NCBI GenBank assembly: GCA_937965895.1
Contig: CALCKS010000109.1
Span: forward strand, 1-16,051
Reading direction: 5' to 3'
DNA: 16,051 nt
Origin: an uncultured Campylobacter sp.
Lineage (GTDB): Bacteria; Campylobacterota; Campylobacteria; Campylobacterales; Campylobacteraceae
Positions 7,601-14,167 of this stretch are shown one piece after another (the first letter of the stretch is position 1; each line of letters begins with the position of its first letter). The translations under genes were made by a program, and so were the position numbers. The notes beneath the pieces were generated by a model, which had not been told where the DNA came from, ran no database searches, and saw nothing but the letters and a program-made list of their open reading frames with translations.

Positions 7601-8662
7601 TTAACGACTCCCAAAACGCAGATAAAAAGCGTATGCGCCAAGTAAAATTATCGGTAAAAGCACGCCGACCTCTGGCGAGACGATGCCGTTTCTAGCAAAC
7701 CTCATCATCACAAAAAGTGCGCCCCAGACGCAAAGCGAGGCGATTGTGAAGATAAAGCTTTTTAAGGCGAGATTAAAAAATCGTCCCGTAACCGGCAAAA
7801 AATAGTAAATTATAAGTACCATAAGTGGCGCAAAAAACGGTGCGAAAGCGAGGTTGTAAAGCGTAGTTTTGGTTGAATTTAACCCGACGCCCTCGTCCTT
7901 AAACGCCAAAATGTAATCCACCGCATCGGGTATCGTGATCGCCGAGCTCTCCGCCGACGCGCTTTCTATCGTTTTTGGTTTAAAATTTTCAAGCGTTTTT
8001 AGCTCGCTTGGCGTTTTGATATCAAGCCCTTTTTCGCCGAGCTTAATATTTTGCGGCAAATTTACGATTTTAGCGTTCTTTAAAAGCCACGCGTCATCTG
8101 TAAATTTCGCGCTTTCGCCGAAGGTCGCGCTGCGCAGATTACTACCGTTTATATCAAATATCCGCACGTCTTTAGCCTCGCCGCTAATGGGATTTAGGCT
8201 GTCCATGTAGACAAATTTGCCTTCGAATTTTAAGAAAATATCAGAGCTCGTACGCGATAAATTCGAGAGCTTGACGATGTTTCGCCCGTACTCGTAGGCG
8301 TAGGCAAAAGGCGTGAAATTTAGCCCGACGTAGATAAACGTGATAGCAAGCGCGATGTAAAAAGGCGGTTTTATCAGGCGATTTTTATCGATACCCAGCG
8401 CGTAAAAGCTCACGAGCTCGTTGCTGCGAATCATGCTAAATTTGCTAGTTATCAGCGCAAAAATGAGTGCGAGCGGCAAGACGTAGTTTACCGCCGTAAG
8501 CGAGGTGAGGCCAAAATAAAGCAGCTTTAGGTTCGCGCTTGCGGGCATATCTTTTAGGTTGGTTAGGATATCGATACCGACGTAAAAAAGCGTGAGTGCG
8601 ACGAATATAATCACGAAATATTTAAAATAAAGCCAGCCGACGTAACGCGCGTAAAGGTTCAT
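7601..8662 (-). CDS. lptG: LPS export permease of the LptF/LptG (YjgP/YjgQ) family, probably LptG
   Basis: LptF and LptG form the inner-membrane part of the LptB2FG transporter, which extracts lipopolysaccharide or lipooligosaccharide and passes it to the periplasmic Lpt bridge. The 353 residues show the family layout. Three membrane helices lie near the N terminus (about 13 to 33, 47 to 70 and 98 to 118), followed by a periplasmic jellyroll-like region at about 125 to 265. Three more helices follow (about 269 to 290, 299 to 320 and 327 to 348). The N-terminal YARYVGWLYFKYF and the MIRSNELVSFYALGI coupling region are typical. LptF and LptG are hard to tell apart by eye. I chose LptG because of memory of an LptG-type gene next to pth and lysA in C. 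jejuni. The ATG overlaps the stop of the doubtful upstream frame (ATGA). Confidence 0.88.
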   Translation of the reverse strand: MNLYARYVGWLYFKYFVIIFVALTLFYVGIDILTNLKDMPASANLKLLYFGLTSLTAVNYVLPLALIFALITSKFSMIRSNELVSFYALGIDKNRLIKPPFYIALAITFIYVGLNFTPFAYAYEYGRNIVKLSNLSRTSSDIFLKFEGKFVYMDSLNPISGEAKDVRIFDINGSNLRSATFGESAKFTDDAWLLKNAKIVNLPQNIKLGEKGLDIKTPSELKTLENFKPKTIESASAESSAITIPDAVDYILAFKDEGVGLNSTKTTLYNLAFAPFFAPLMVLIIYYFLPVTGRFFNLALKSFIFTIASLCVWGALFVMMRFARNGIVSPEVGVLLPIILLGAYAFYLRFGSR

Positions 8663-9072
8663 CTTGGCTCTCTTAAATCAAATTTTGCGTACGCGGGGCG
8701 GCGGACGAAAGCAGCGCTACCAAAAATACCGCAAACTTGCCCTGCAAATTTACTATTTGAGCTATGCTGCAAATATGCATCCTTTGCCGCCGTAATAACG
8801 CTCAAATTTGCCGCTTTTTGACTAGGCGAGAAACAGACTTGTTTTACGCTCTTAAAAAATCCGAATTCAAGTTTTTGTCTGAGTATTTTTTTCGTAAATT
8901 TTATAAATTTGCAGGTAAAGTTTTGAAGTAAATTTATAAAATTTGCGGTAGAGAAAATTTGGCGCACGGTTTTAAATTTTGGCTTTAAATTTAACCGATT
9001 TTTTAGAGCTTTAAAAAGTCGCAAAATTTGAGAAAACGCAAAAGTCGCGAATGCCAAATTTACCCCTCTCAC
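8659..9072 (-). CDS. Doubtful 137-codon reading frame in AT-rich spacer
   Basis: I recognise no domain here. The frame opens with GTG in a GTGA overlap with the pth stop and ends in an ATGA overlap with lptG, so its boundaries look like those of a real operon gene. The content argues against it: the predicted protein is very basic, is rich in K, F and N, and has no clear signal peptide or membrane helix. Most F, K, N and L residues come from the word AAATTT, which occurs about twelve times in roughly 400 bases. No convincing ribosome binding site was seen. It may be a small lineage-specific protein, a decayed gene, or untranslated spacer that happens to stay open. If it is not coding, this stretch contains only the inverted repeats listed separately. 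Confidence 0.3.
   Translation of the reverse strand: MRGVNLAFATFAFSQILRLFKALKNRLNLKPKFKTVRQIFSTANFINLLQNFTCKFIKFTKKILRQKLEFGFFKSVKQVCFSPSQKAANLSVITAAKDAYLQHSSNSKFAGQVCGIFGSAAFVRRPAYAKFDLREPR
8894..8950. repeat. Paired AT-rich repeat, 15-base inverted arms
   Basis: AAATTTTATAAATTT at 8896 to 8910 is the exact reverse complement of AAATTTATAAAATTT at 8930 to 8944, with a 19-base spacer. Each arm is also followed by a similar GCAGGTA or GCGGTA, so the two units read as an imperfect direct repeat as well. Transcribed, the arms could form an all-AU hairpin. There is no GC-rich stem or following T run, so it does not look like an intrinsic terminator. Confidence 0.6.
8967..8997. repeat. Imperfect inverted repeat CGGTT...AACCG
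   Basis: CGGTT at 8967 to 8971 and AACCG at 8993 to 8997 enclose two AAATTT words. They can pair as a stem of about eleven base pairs with a two-base bulge around a short TTGGC-containing loop. It lies 23 bases from the paired AT-rich repeat in the same spacer. Role unknown. Confidence 0.4.
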
Positions 9073-9629
9073 AAAATGCCTTTTTTGGTTGAAAATTTTT
9101 GCGAGACAACGTCGATGTCGGTTTTTATTAGCTCATTTAGCGCGTTTTCACAGTAGTCCAAAATTTTTTCCAATCCCTCTTTTTCATCTGCGTTAAATTC
9201 GCCGAGCACATGGCCGGTTACCGCGCTTTCGCCTTTGTGCGCGCTTCTGCCGATACCGATACGAACGCGCTCGTAATCTGCGCCCATTAACGCGTCGATC
9301 GATTTTAGCCCATTATGCCCGCCGTTTCCGCCGCCCTTTTTAAATTTAACGACGCCGAAATTTAGATCAAGGTCGTCGTGAACAACGATAATACGCTCGG
9401 GTTTATAAAAATCGGCTACGGCTTTTACACTTCGTCCGCTTAGGTTCATAAAGGTTGTCGGTTTTAGAAAAAGTAAATTTTGGAATTTAAACAGCTCGCC
9501 TTGAAATTTGACCGAGCTTACATCTGTAAAATTTGAGTTTTTAAGTCTATCTATCAGCATAAAGCCGACGTTGTGTCTTGTTTTGGAGTACTCGGGACCG
9601 GGGTTTCCCAGTCCAACTATGAGTATCAA
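9069..9629 (-). CDS. pth: Peptidyl-tRNA hydrolase
   Basis: Pth cleaves the ester bond of peptidyl-tRNAs that drop off stalled ribosomes, recycling tRNA; it is usually essential. The 186 residues carry all family motifs. GLGNPGPEYSKTRHNVGF at 6 to 23 includes N9 and the catalytic H19. FLKPTTFMNLSG lies at 54 to 65, VVHDDLDL at 82 to 89, and KKGGGNGGHNGLKSI at 97 to 111. GIGR near 122 and GHVLG near 139 follow. The start codon is TTG, with AAGG six bases upstream overlapping the rplY stop. The next ATG falls after the GNPG and H19 motifs, so the TTG start is needed. The pairing with rplY links two translation genes; the same order is known in other Campylobacter. Confidence 0.97.
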   Translation of the reverse strand: MILIVGLGNPGPEYSKTRHNVGFMLIDRLKNSNFTDVSSVKFQGELFKFQNLLFLKPTTFMNLSGRSVKAVADFYKPERIIVVHDDLDLNFGVVKFKKGGGNGGHNGLKSIDALMGADYERVRIGIGRSAHKGESAVTGHVLGEFNADEKEGLEKILDYCENALNELIKTDIDVVSQKFSTKKGIL

Positions 9630-9635
9630 GGCTAG

Positions 9636-9639
9636 CCTT
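9636..9639 (-). promoter_or_regulatory. Ribosome binding site deciding the TTG start of pth
   Basis: AAGG on the minus strand lies six bases before TTG at 9627 to 9629 and overlaps the rplY TAA. It supports TTG as the true start of pth, because no ATG or GTG precedes the GNPG motif in frame after the rplY stop. Confidence 0.6.
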
Positions 9640-10174
9640 ATTTAGCTTTTATTACGCCCAGAACCGCTACGCGGTCAGCATCGAGCATAGTGACGCCCGC
9701 GGGAACGGCTATATCGCGCACTAGAACGGTGTTGTCTATATCAAGACCGCTAACGTCTATGTCGAATGAATTCGGCAAATTTTCAGCCGTGCATTTTACA
9801 GCCAAGCGTCTTTTTGAGATGATCAAAACGCCTTTATTTTTTAGACCGACCGGAGTTCCGTAAGGTTTAACCGGAATCATGTATTTTGAGACGACGCCTG
9901 GAAGCGCAACCTTCAAATCAACGTGTTGTAGTGCGTTTGTCACAGGGTCTTTTTGATACTCGACTACTACGACTTTCAAGGTTTTTCCGCCTACTTTTAC
10001 ATCAAACGCAAGGCTCTCTTTTTTGCGAACCTCTTTTATAAAATCATTGATTTTAAAAGCGGCCTGCACGTTCTCTAATCCCTTGCCGTAAATGTTGGCG
10101 ATTAGATAACCATCTCTTCTCAAGGCTTTTGACGCCTTTTTACCGATACTCTCTCTAACGATACCTTCTAACAT
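9638..10174 (-). CDS. rplY: Ribosomal protein L25 / Ctc general stress protein
   Basis: This 178-residue protein belongs to the long (TL5/Ctc) form of bL25, which binds 5S rRNA in the large ribosomal subunit. The N-terminal L25 beta-barrel is seen at about 1 to 92, with VRESIGKKASKALRRDGYLIANIYGKG and HVDLKVALPG. A C-terminal TL5-type domain follows at about 93 to 178, including YMIPVKPYGTPVGLKNKG and SFDIDVSGLDI. The ATG at 10174 has AAAGGA five bases upstream. It is eight bases ahead of pth and 58 bases after the PilT-like gene, a gap that holds a candidate promoter and a 16-base palindrome. In Bacillus the homologue ctc is stress-induced; whether that holds here is not visible. Confidence 0.96.
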   Translation of the reverse strand: MLEGIVRESIGKKASKALRRDGYLIANIYGKGLENVQAAFKINDFIKEVRKKESLAFDVKVGGKTLKVVVVEYQKDPVTNALQHVDLKVALPGVVSKYMIPVKPYGTPVGLKNKGVLIISKRRLAVKCTAENLPNSFDIDVSGLDIDNTVLVRDIAVPAGVTMLDADRVAVLGVIKAK

Positions 10175-10179
10175 CGTTT

Positions 10180-10185
10180 TCCTTT
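10180..10185 (-). promoter_or_regulatory. Ribosome binding site for rplY
   Basis: AAAGGA on the minus strand, with five bases between its last A and the ATG, is a strong site and fixes the rplY start. Confidence 0.65.
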
Positions 10186-10196
10186 CTTGAAAAATA

Positions 10197-10209
10197 GAAG
10201 CCGATAATA
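10197..10209 (-). promoter_or_regulatory. Candidate promoter (-10 box) for rplY-pth
   Basis: TATTAT on the minus strand (10204 to 10209) matches TATAAT at five of six bases and would place the start near 10197, giving a leader of about 23 bases. The bases upstream are T- and A-rich with no -35 box, as usual in Campylobacter. An independent promoter would make sense because rplY and pth are needed at ribosomal levels, unlike the PilT-like gene before them. Confidence 0.35.
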
Positions 10210-10212
10210 CCC

Positions 10213-10228
10213 AAATTTATATAAATTT
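10213..10228. repeat. 16-base perfect AT palindrome upstream of rplY
   Basis: AAATTTATATAAATTT reads the same on both strands. It lies just upstream of the candidate -10 box for rplY, between the pilT-like stop and the rplY start. It could be an operator or merely two copies of the common AAATTT word meeting head to head. Confidence 0.5.
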
Positions 10229-10232
10229 CGCC

Positions 10233-12527
10233 TTACTTGATATCTTTAAGCGCGATAACTTCGCTTTGAAATTCTTTTAAAAGCTCGGCATCTTCTTCGA
10301 TAGAGGCAACCATCGCTCGTTTTTTGGCAAGGTCGGCGCTCTTGATTTTGATATCGAGGTTTTCCCTTCTGCTGGCGCTTTTTAGCGCTTCTTCTTTTGT
10401 TATAATTCCCGAAGCATACATATCAAGCAAATGCTGCTCAAAGGTCTGCATTCCGTAGGTATTTTTACTTTGTTCTATCGCGTCGTAAATTTCGCTATCT
10501 CTATCTTCTAAGATCATATCTCTTATTCTTATGTTTTTTACCATTATTTCGCAAGCGACGCGGCGTTTGCCGGTCGTAGTCACGACAAGGCGCTGAGATA
10601 TGATAGCCTCCGCAACCGAGGCAAAGGTCATCCTTATGCGGTTTTGCTCCTCTTTAGGAAACATATTTATGACGCGGCCGATAGTTTCTTTAGCATCAAG
10701 GGTGTGAAGTGTAGCAAGCACCAAGTGTCCTGTTTCTGCTGCATTTATCGCGGTTCTAACAGTCTCTAGGTCTCTCATCTCGCCCACAAATATAACATCC
10801 GGATCCTCACGCAAAGAAGCCCTTAGCGCGTCGGCGAAACTATCTACGTCTTGGCCGATACCGCGCTGATTTATTACGCTTTTGTCGTCGTTATATATAA
10901 ACTCGATCGGATCTTCGATAGTAACGATGTGATAGTTTTTTGTGTGATTTAGGTGGTTTATCATGCTAGCTAGTGTCGTTGTTTTACCGCTACCGGTAGG
11001 TCCAGTTACTAGGATGATGCCTCTATTTACTTTATTGCAAAGTTTTTCAATAACCGGCGGCAACAAAAGCTCCGACATCGTAGGAATTTTCGTCGGTATC
11101 GTTCTAAATACGAAAGATACGCCATCCATCTGCAAAAAGACGTTTGAACGGAAACGGTAGTCGTCGTTTAATTTATATGTAAAATCCACACTCTTTTTTT
11201 TCATAAGATTGTAATAATTCGCTCCTAAAATCTCCTTTGCAAGTAGTATCGAGTTGTCGTAATCTAAAATTTTATCGCCCATCGTAAATATCTCGCCATT
11301 AAATCTACCGCGAACTACTTTGCTGGATTTTACGTGCAAGTCGCTACCGCCAAGCTCGATAAGTTTTGATAGATACCCATCCAGTATAACCTTCATTTCG
11401 GCTTTTTTTTCGTTCTCTTCGTCGCTCTGCGGCACGGTGGTTCTAATCGGCATCCCGAAAGTTTCATCTTCCATACCGATGCCAAGCTCGGCTAAAAGCG
11501 CCGCCCTATCCTTGTATTTAACCGGTCGCACTTCAGGTTTTTTTAACGTATTTGTTTGGTTTTCTTGCCTATTGTTTATAGTTTGCACTTGCGCCGCAAC
11601 TTTATTTGCGGCAATTTGCATTTGTGTGAAATTCGGCTCTAAATTTTGCGCTTGCGATTCACGCAAATTTATGGATTCGTCGATATCTTTTTGCTCTTTA
11701 TTTTGCCGATCGTCTCCAAAACCAACGTTTAAATTCAGCTGCACAGGGATTGCGTTTATCTCGTTTTTGTCGCTGGCGCCATCGTTATTGATTATGCCGA
11801 TTTTATCCTCTATATCTTTATTTTCTTCATCTTGAACTATGCTAAATTCGTTTTGAAAAAAGTCTAAAATTTGATCCTTTTCGCTAGGGTGCTGTTGCAT
11901 GCCGACCTCTTTTTGCGTAAATTTAATACCCAAATCATCCAAACTTACGTTATCTCCGCCAAATTTTATATCCGGTGTTTCATCGCAAATCGACTGTTCT
12001 TGCGCCGTAGCTTTCGCAGTCTCGTCAAACTCATCTTTTTTTGGCGGCATCTCGTCCAGTGCGTCTATTTCGCTCAGTGCTTCGTTGATAGCTTGGAGAT
12101 TTTCGCTTAGCTCGTGTTTTTTTGCTTCCAAGTCACCGGGCTCGATAAAACCGTCAAATTTGACGGTTTCCACCGCTTCTTTGACTTTTACGGGCTCGTC
12201 GTCTATGGGTTTGAGCGCAGGCAAGTTCCCAAAATCAAAATTTTGTCCAAATTTAAACACGGGCTCATGATCGCTCAAATTTTTATCTGCAACTTCGCCG
12301 ATCTTCTGCTCATCTTTTTCAGATTTTAGCTCTATTATTTGATCTTCTTGCGAATCTTCTTTATTTTTATCTCTTATTTTTTGTATATCGTTTTTTACCG
12401 CATTCGCTCTTAGATTTATGATGCGCTCAAGTTCGTCGTCTTGAGTGTCAAATTTAATACTAGAACCGATAGGCTCGTAGTCCATTGCATCTTCTTGCTG
12501 CGACGAAGTAAATCTCAAAGGCTTCAT
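10233..12527 (-). CDS. PilT-like secretion/twitching ATPase with long acidic N-terminal extension
   Basis: The C-terminal half (about 375 to 764) is a PilT/VirB11-family hexameric ATPase of the kind that powers type IV pilus retraction. It shows SDLHVKSSKVVRGRFNGE near 395, Walker A GPTGSGKT at 509 to 516, the Asp box IVTIEDPIEFIY at 534 to 545, Walker B DVIFVGEMRD at 577 to 586 and the His box TLHTLDA at 606 to 612. The helix matching the retraction motif AIRNLIRE reads RIRDMILED at 667 to 675, so it is diverged. Typical PilT is about 350 to 380 residues. Here the first 375 residues are an acidic, probably disordered extension with repeated KFD/KFG elements. Its ATG overlaps the tal stop (ATGA); codon 15 (ATG at 12485) is an alternative start. 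No other pilus gene is in the window, so the machine it serves is unknown. Confidence 0.9.
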   Translation of the reverse strand: MKPLRFTSSQQEDAMDYEPIGSSIKFDTQDDELERIINLRANAVKNDIQKIRDKNKEDSQEDQIIELKSEKDEQKIGEVADKNLSDHEPVFKFGQNFDFGNLPALKPIDDEPVKVKEAVETVKFDGFIEPGDLEAKKHELSENLQAINEALSEIDALDEMPPKKDEFDETAKATAQEQSICDETPDIKFGGDNVSLDDLGIKFTQKEVGMQQHPSEKDQILDFFQNEFSIVQDEENKDIEDKIGIINNDGASDKNEINAIPVQLNLNVGFGDDRQNKEQKDIDESINLRESQAQNLEPNFTQMQIAANKVAAQVQTINNRQENQTNTLKKPEVRPVKYKDRAALLAELGIGMEDETFGMPIRTTVPQSDEENEKKAEMKVILDGYLSKLIELGGSDLHVKSSKVVRGRFNGEIFTMGDKILDYDNSILLAKEILGANYYNLMKKKSVDFTYKLNDDYRFRSNVFLQMDGVSFVFRTIPTKIPTMSELLLPPVIEKLCNKVNRGIILVTGPTGSGKTTTLASMINHLNHTKNYHIVTIEDPIEFIYNDDKSVINQRGIGQDVDSFADALRASLREDPDVIFVGEMRDLETVRTAINAAETGHLVLATLHTLDAKETIGRVINMFPKEEQNRIRMTFASVAEAIISQRLVVTTTGKRRVACEIMVKNIRIRDMILEDRDSEIYDAIEQSKNTYGMQTFEQHLLDMYASGIITKEEALKSASRRENLDIKIKSADLAKKRAMVASIEEDAELLKEFQSEVIALKDIK

Positions 12528-13519
12528 TTAAGCGCTTTCATTATATCTTCAAATGCTGTCACAAACTGCTTTAAGCCGTCGTTTAGCAAGTCTTTGTAAA
12601 CCTTCTCCATATCTATGTCGGCTCTTTTTACCACGCCGAAAAATTTCTCTATACTGTCGTCGCTAACGGCGGTTTTAGGTTCGTTTTTACCAGCGATAAA
12701 GGCCTTGATAGTATCAAGCGGAGCCGTATTTACCGCATTTTGATACATTAGCTCTTTTACGTAATAATCCTTTGCCAGATCATCGCCCTTTACGCCCGTA
12801 CTAGCAAACAATGCCCTTGTCGTCGGCAAGTTTTTATTTTCTATGATTTTATAAATTTTAGTCGCGTTCATGATGCCGATTTGACCCGTCGGCAGCGAGT
12901 TCTCGCGCATTTTTTCATCTAGCAAGCGATCAAACCTGCTAACAAAAATGCTAATCACGCTTTTTGGTAGCGGAGTTAGCGGAAATTTTTTCTCATAAGC
13001 CTTCACGCCCTCTTCAAAAGCATCCAAACACGCTACGGCTTGCTCCGGCGAGAAGATCAGCGTCGCATTTACCGCGATACCGCGCGCGCTTAGTGCGCTC
13101 ATCGCTTCAAAACCCGCTTTTGTCGCGGGAATTTTAATCATGACGTTTGGCATGCCGATTTCTGCGTGCAGCCTAGCGCCCTCGTCCACCGTAGCTGCGG
13201 CGTTATCGCAAAAGCTAGGATCGACCTCGATGCTAACAAATCCGTCGTCGCCGTTTGCGTAATGCCTCAAAAGCTTGGTTGCGGCTATCTTGATATCTTG
13301 CACCGCGAGCGCCTCGTAAAGCGCCTTTGGATATTTTTTGCCCATTTGGCCAATGACGTCTTTATAGGAGTCTGATAAAAACGCGGCTTTAAAGATGGAC
13401 GGGTTTGAGGTCACGCCGTTAATAGCGCCTATTTGAAGTAAATTTTCAAACTCGTCTTGCAAAAAGTCGCGCTCGATAAAGTCGCACCACAATGAAAAAT
13501 TTATATCGTTATTAAACAT
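12524..13519 (-). CDS. tal: Transaldolase
   Basis: Transaldolase moves a dihydroxyacetone unit between sedoheptulose 7-phosphate and glyceraldehyde 3-phosphate in the non-oxidative pentose phosphate pathway. The 331-residue protein is a TIM barrel of the longer transaldolase class. Motifs are the N-terminal WCDFIERDFL, GVTSNPSIF at 35 to 43, VSIEVDPSF at 95 to 103 and the Schiff-base lysine K129 in NVMIKIPATKAGFEAM. ATLIFSPEQAVACLDAFEEG, SVISIFVSRFD and ASTGVKG follow further along. A moderate AAGG site precedes the ATG. Its stop overlaps the PilT-like start, and serB lies 13 bases upstream. The cheA-cheW-serB-tal order is shared with C. jejuni, as I recall it. Confidence 0.97.
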   Translation of the reverse strand: MFNNDINFSLWCDFIERDFLQDEFENLLQIGAINGVTSNPSIFKAAFLSDSYKDVIGQMGKKYPKALYEALAVQDIKIAATKLLRHYANGDDGFVSIEVDPSFCDNAAATVDEGARLHAEIGMPNVMIKIPATKAGFEAMSALSARGIAVNATLIFSPEQAVACLDAFEEGVKAYEKKFPLTPLPKSVISIFVSRFDRLLDEKMRENSLPTGQIGIMNATKIYKIIENKNLPTTRALFASTGVKGDDLAKDYYVKELMYQNAVNTAPLDTIKAFIAGKNEPKTAVSDDSIEKFFGVVKRADIDMEKVYKDLLNDGLKQFVTAFEDIMKALK

Positions 13520-13532
13520 TTTTCTCGCCTTT

Positions 13533-14156
13533 TTATATCAAATTTATGATCTCGCGCAAATCTTTTTTATCCACACAACAAGTTGCCGCTTGCCTTAAAA
13601 TTTGCTTCGCGCAAAACGCGATTTTCAAATTTGAATGCTCGAACATAGATAGGTCGTTGGCACCGTCGCCTACGCTCATCGTCTGCTCTTTTGAGATTCC
13701 AAGCAAATTTTGTAAATTTGCAAGCATCGCGCCCTTTGAAAAACCAAACATCATCTCGCCGCCCACGAGTCCGGTTAGGACGCCGTCTTTGTGATGCAGG
13801 ATATTTGCAAAGCTAGCGTCGAATTTGAGCTTCTCTTGCGCTCTGTCCGTGCCCGAGTGAAATCCTCCGCTAAAAACTACGACCTTGATGCCTTTGCTTT
13901 TTAGATGTGCGATCAACTCGGCGGCTCCGGACATAAGCGGTAAACTTGAGCAAATTTGATCTACTTTAGCAAGCTCAAGCCCCTTTAAAAGCGACACTCG
14001 GCGCGTTAAACTCTCAAAAAAATCAAGCTCGCCCGCCATCGCTTTTGCAGTTATTTCACTGACCTCATCGCCCACACCCTTTGCCGCGGCTAGAAAATCT
14101 ATCGTCTCGCCGTCCATCAGCGTCGAATCAAAATCAAATACGCAAAGCTTTATCAA
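13533..14156 (-). CDS. serB: Phosphoserine phosphatase
   Basis: SerB is the HAD-superfamily hydrolase that removes phosphate from phosphoserine, the last step of serine synthesis. The 207 residues include all four HAD motifs: the nucleophile D8 and D10 in VFDFDSTLMDGET, S96 in VVFSGGFHSG, K141 in GFSKGAML, and D164 and D168 in SVGDGANDLSM. Residues 15 to 75 form the small substrate-selecting cap. There is no N-terminal ACT domain, unlike E. coli SerB. The start is TTG at 14154 to 14156, with TAGGG six bases upstream overlapping the cheW stop. The first in-frame ATG comes after the catalytic DFDST, so TTG must be the start. It sits in a chemotaxis operon without an obvious functional link. Confidence 0.96.
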   Translation of the reverse strand: MIKLCVFDFDSTLMDGETIDFLAAAKGVGDEVSEITAKAMAGELDFFESLTRRVSLLKGLELAKVDQICSSLPLMSGAAELIAHLKSKGIKVVVFSGGFHSGTDRAQEKLKFDASFANILHHKDGVLTGLVGGEMMFGFSKGAMLANLQNLLGISKEQTMSVGDGANDLSMFEHSNLKIAFCAKQILRQAATCCVDKKDLREIINLI

Positions 14157-14162
14157 ATTTGA

Positions 14163-14167
14163 CCCTA
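14163..14167 (-). promoter_or_regulatory. Ribosome binding site deciding the TTG start of serB
   Basis: TAGGG on the minus strand contains the cheW TAG stop and lies six bases before the serB TTG. It supports a TTG start, which is required to include the catalytic aspartates. Confidence 0.6.

Noticed and set aside
11320..11835. Plus-strand open frame of 171 codons opposite the PilT-like gene's N-terminal half
   Set aside because: It is rich in S, F and C, as expected from the complement of an acidic, K/E-rich coding region. It has no recognisable motif and lies wholly inside a convincing gene; antisense shadow.
11899..12270. Plus-strand open frame of 123 codons opposite the PilT-like extension
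   Set aside because: Serine- and phenylalanine-rich complement of low-complexity acidic codons; no ribosome binding site or motif seen.
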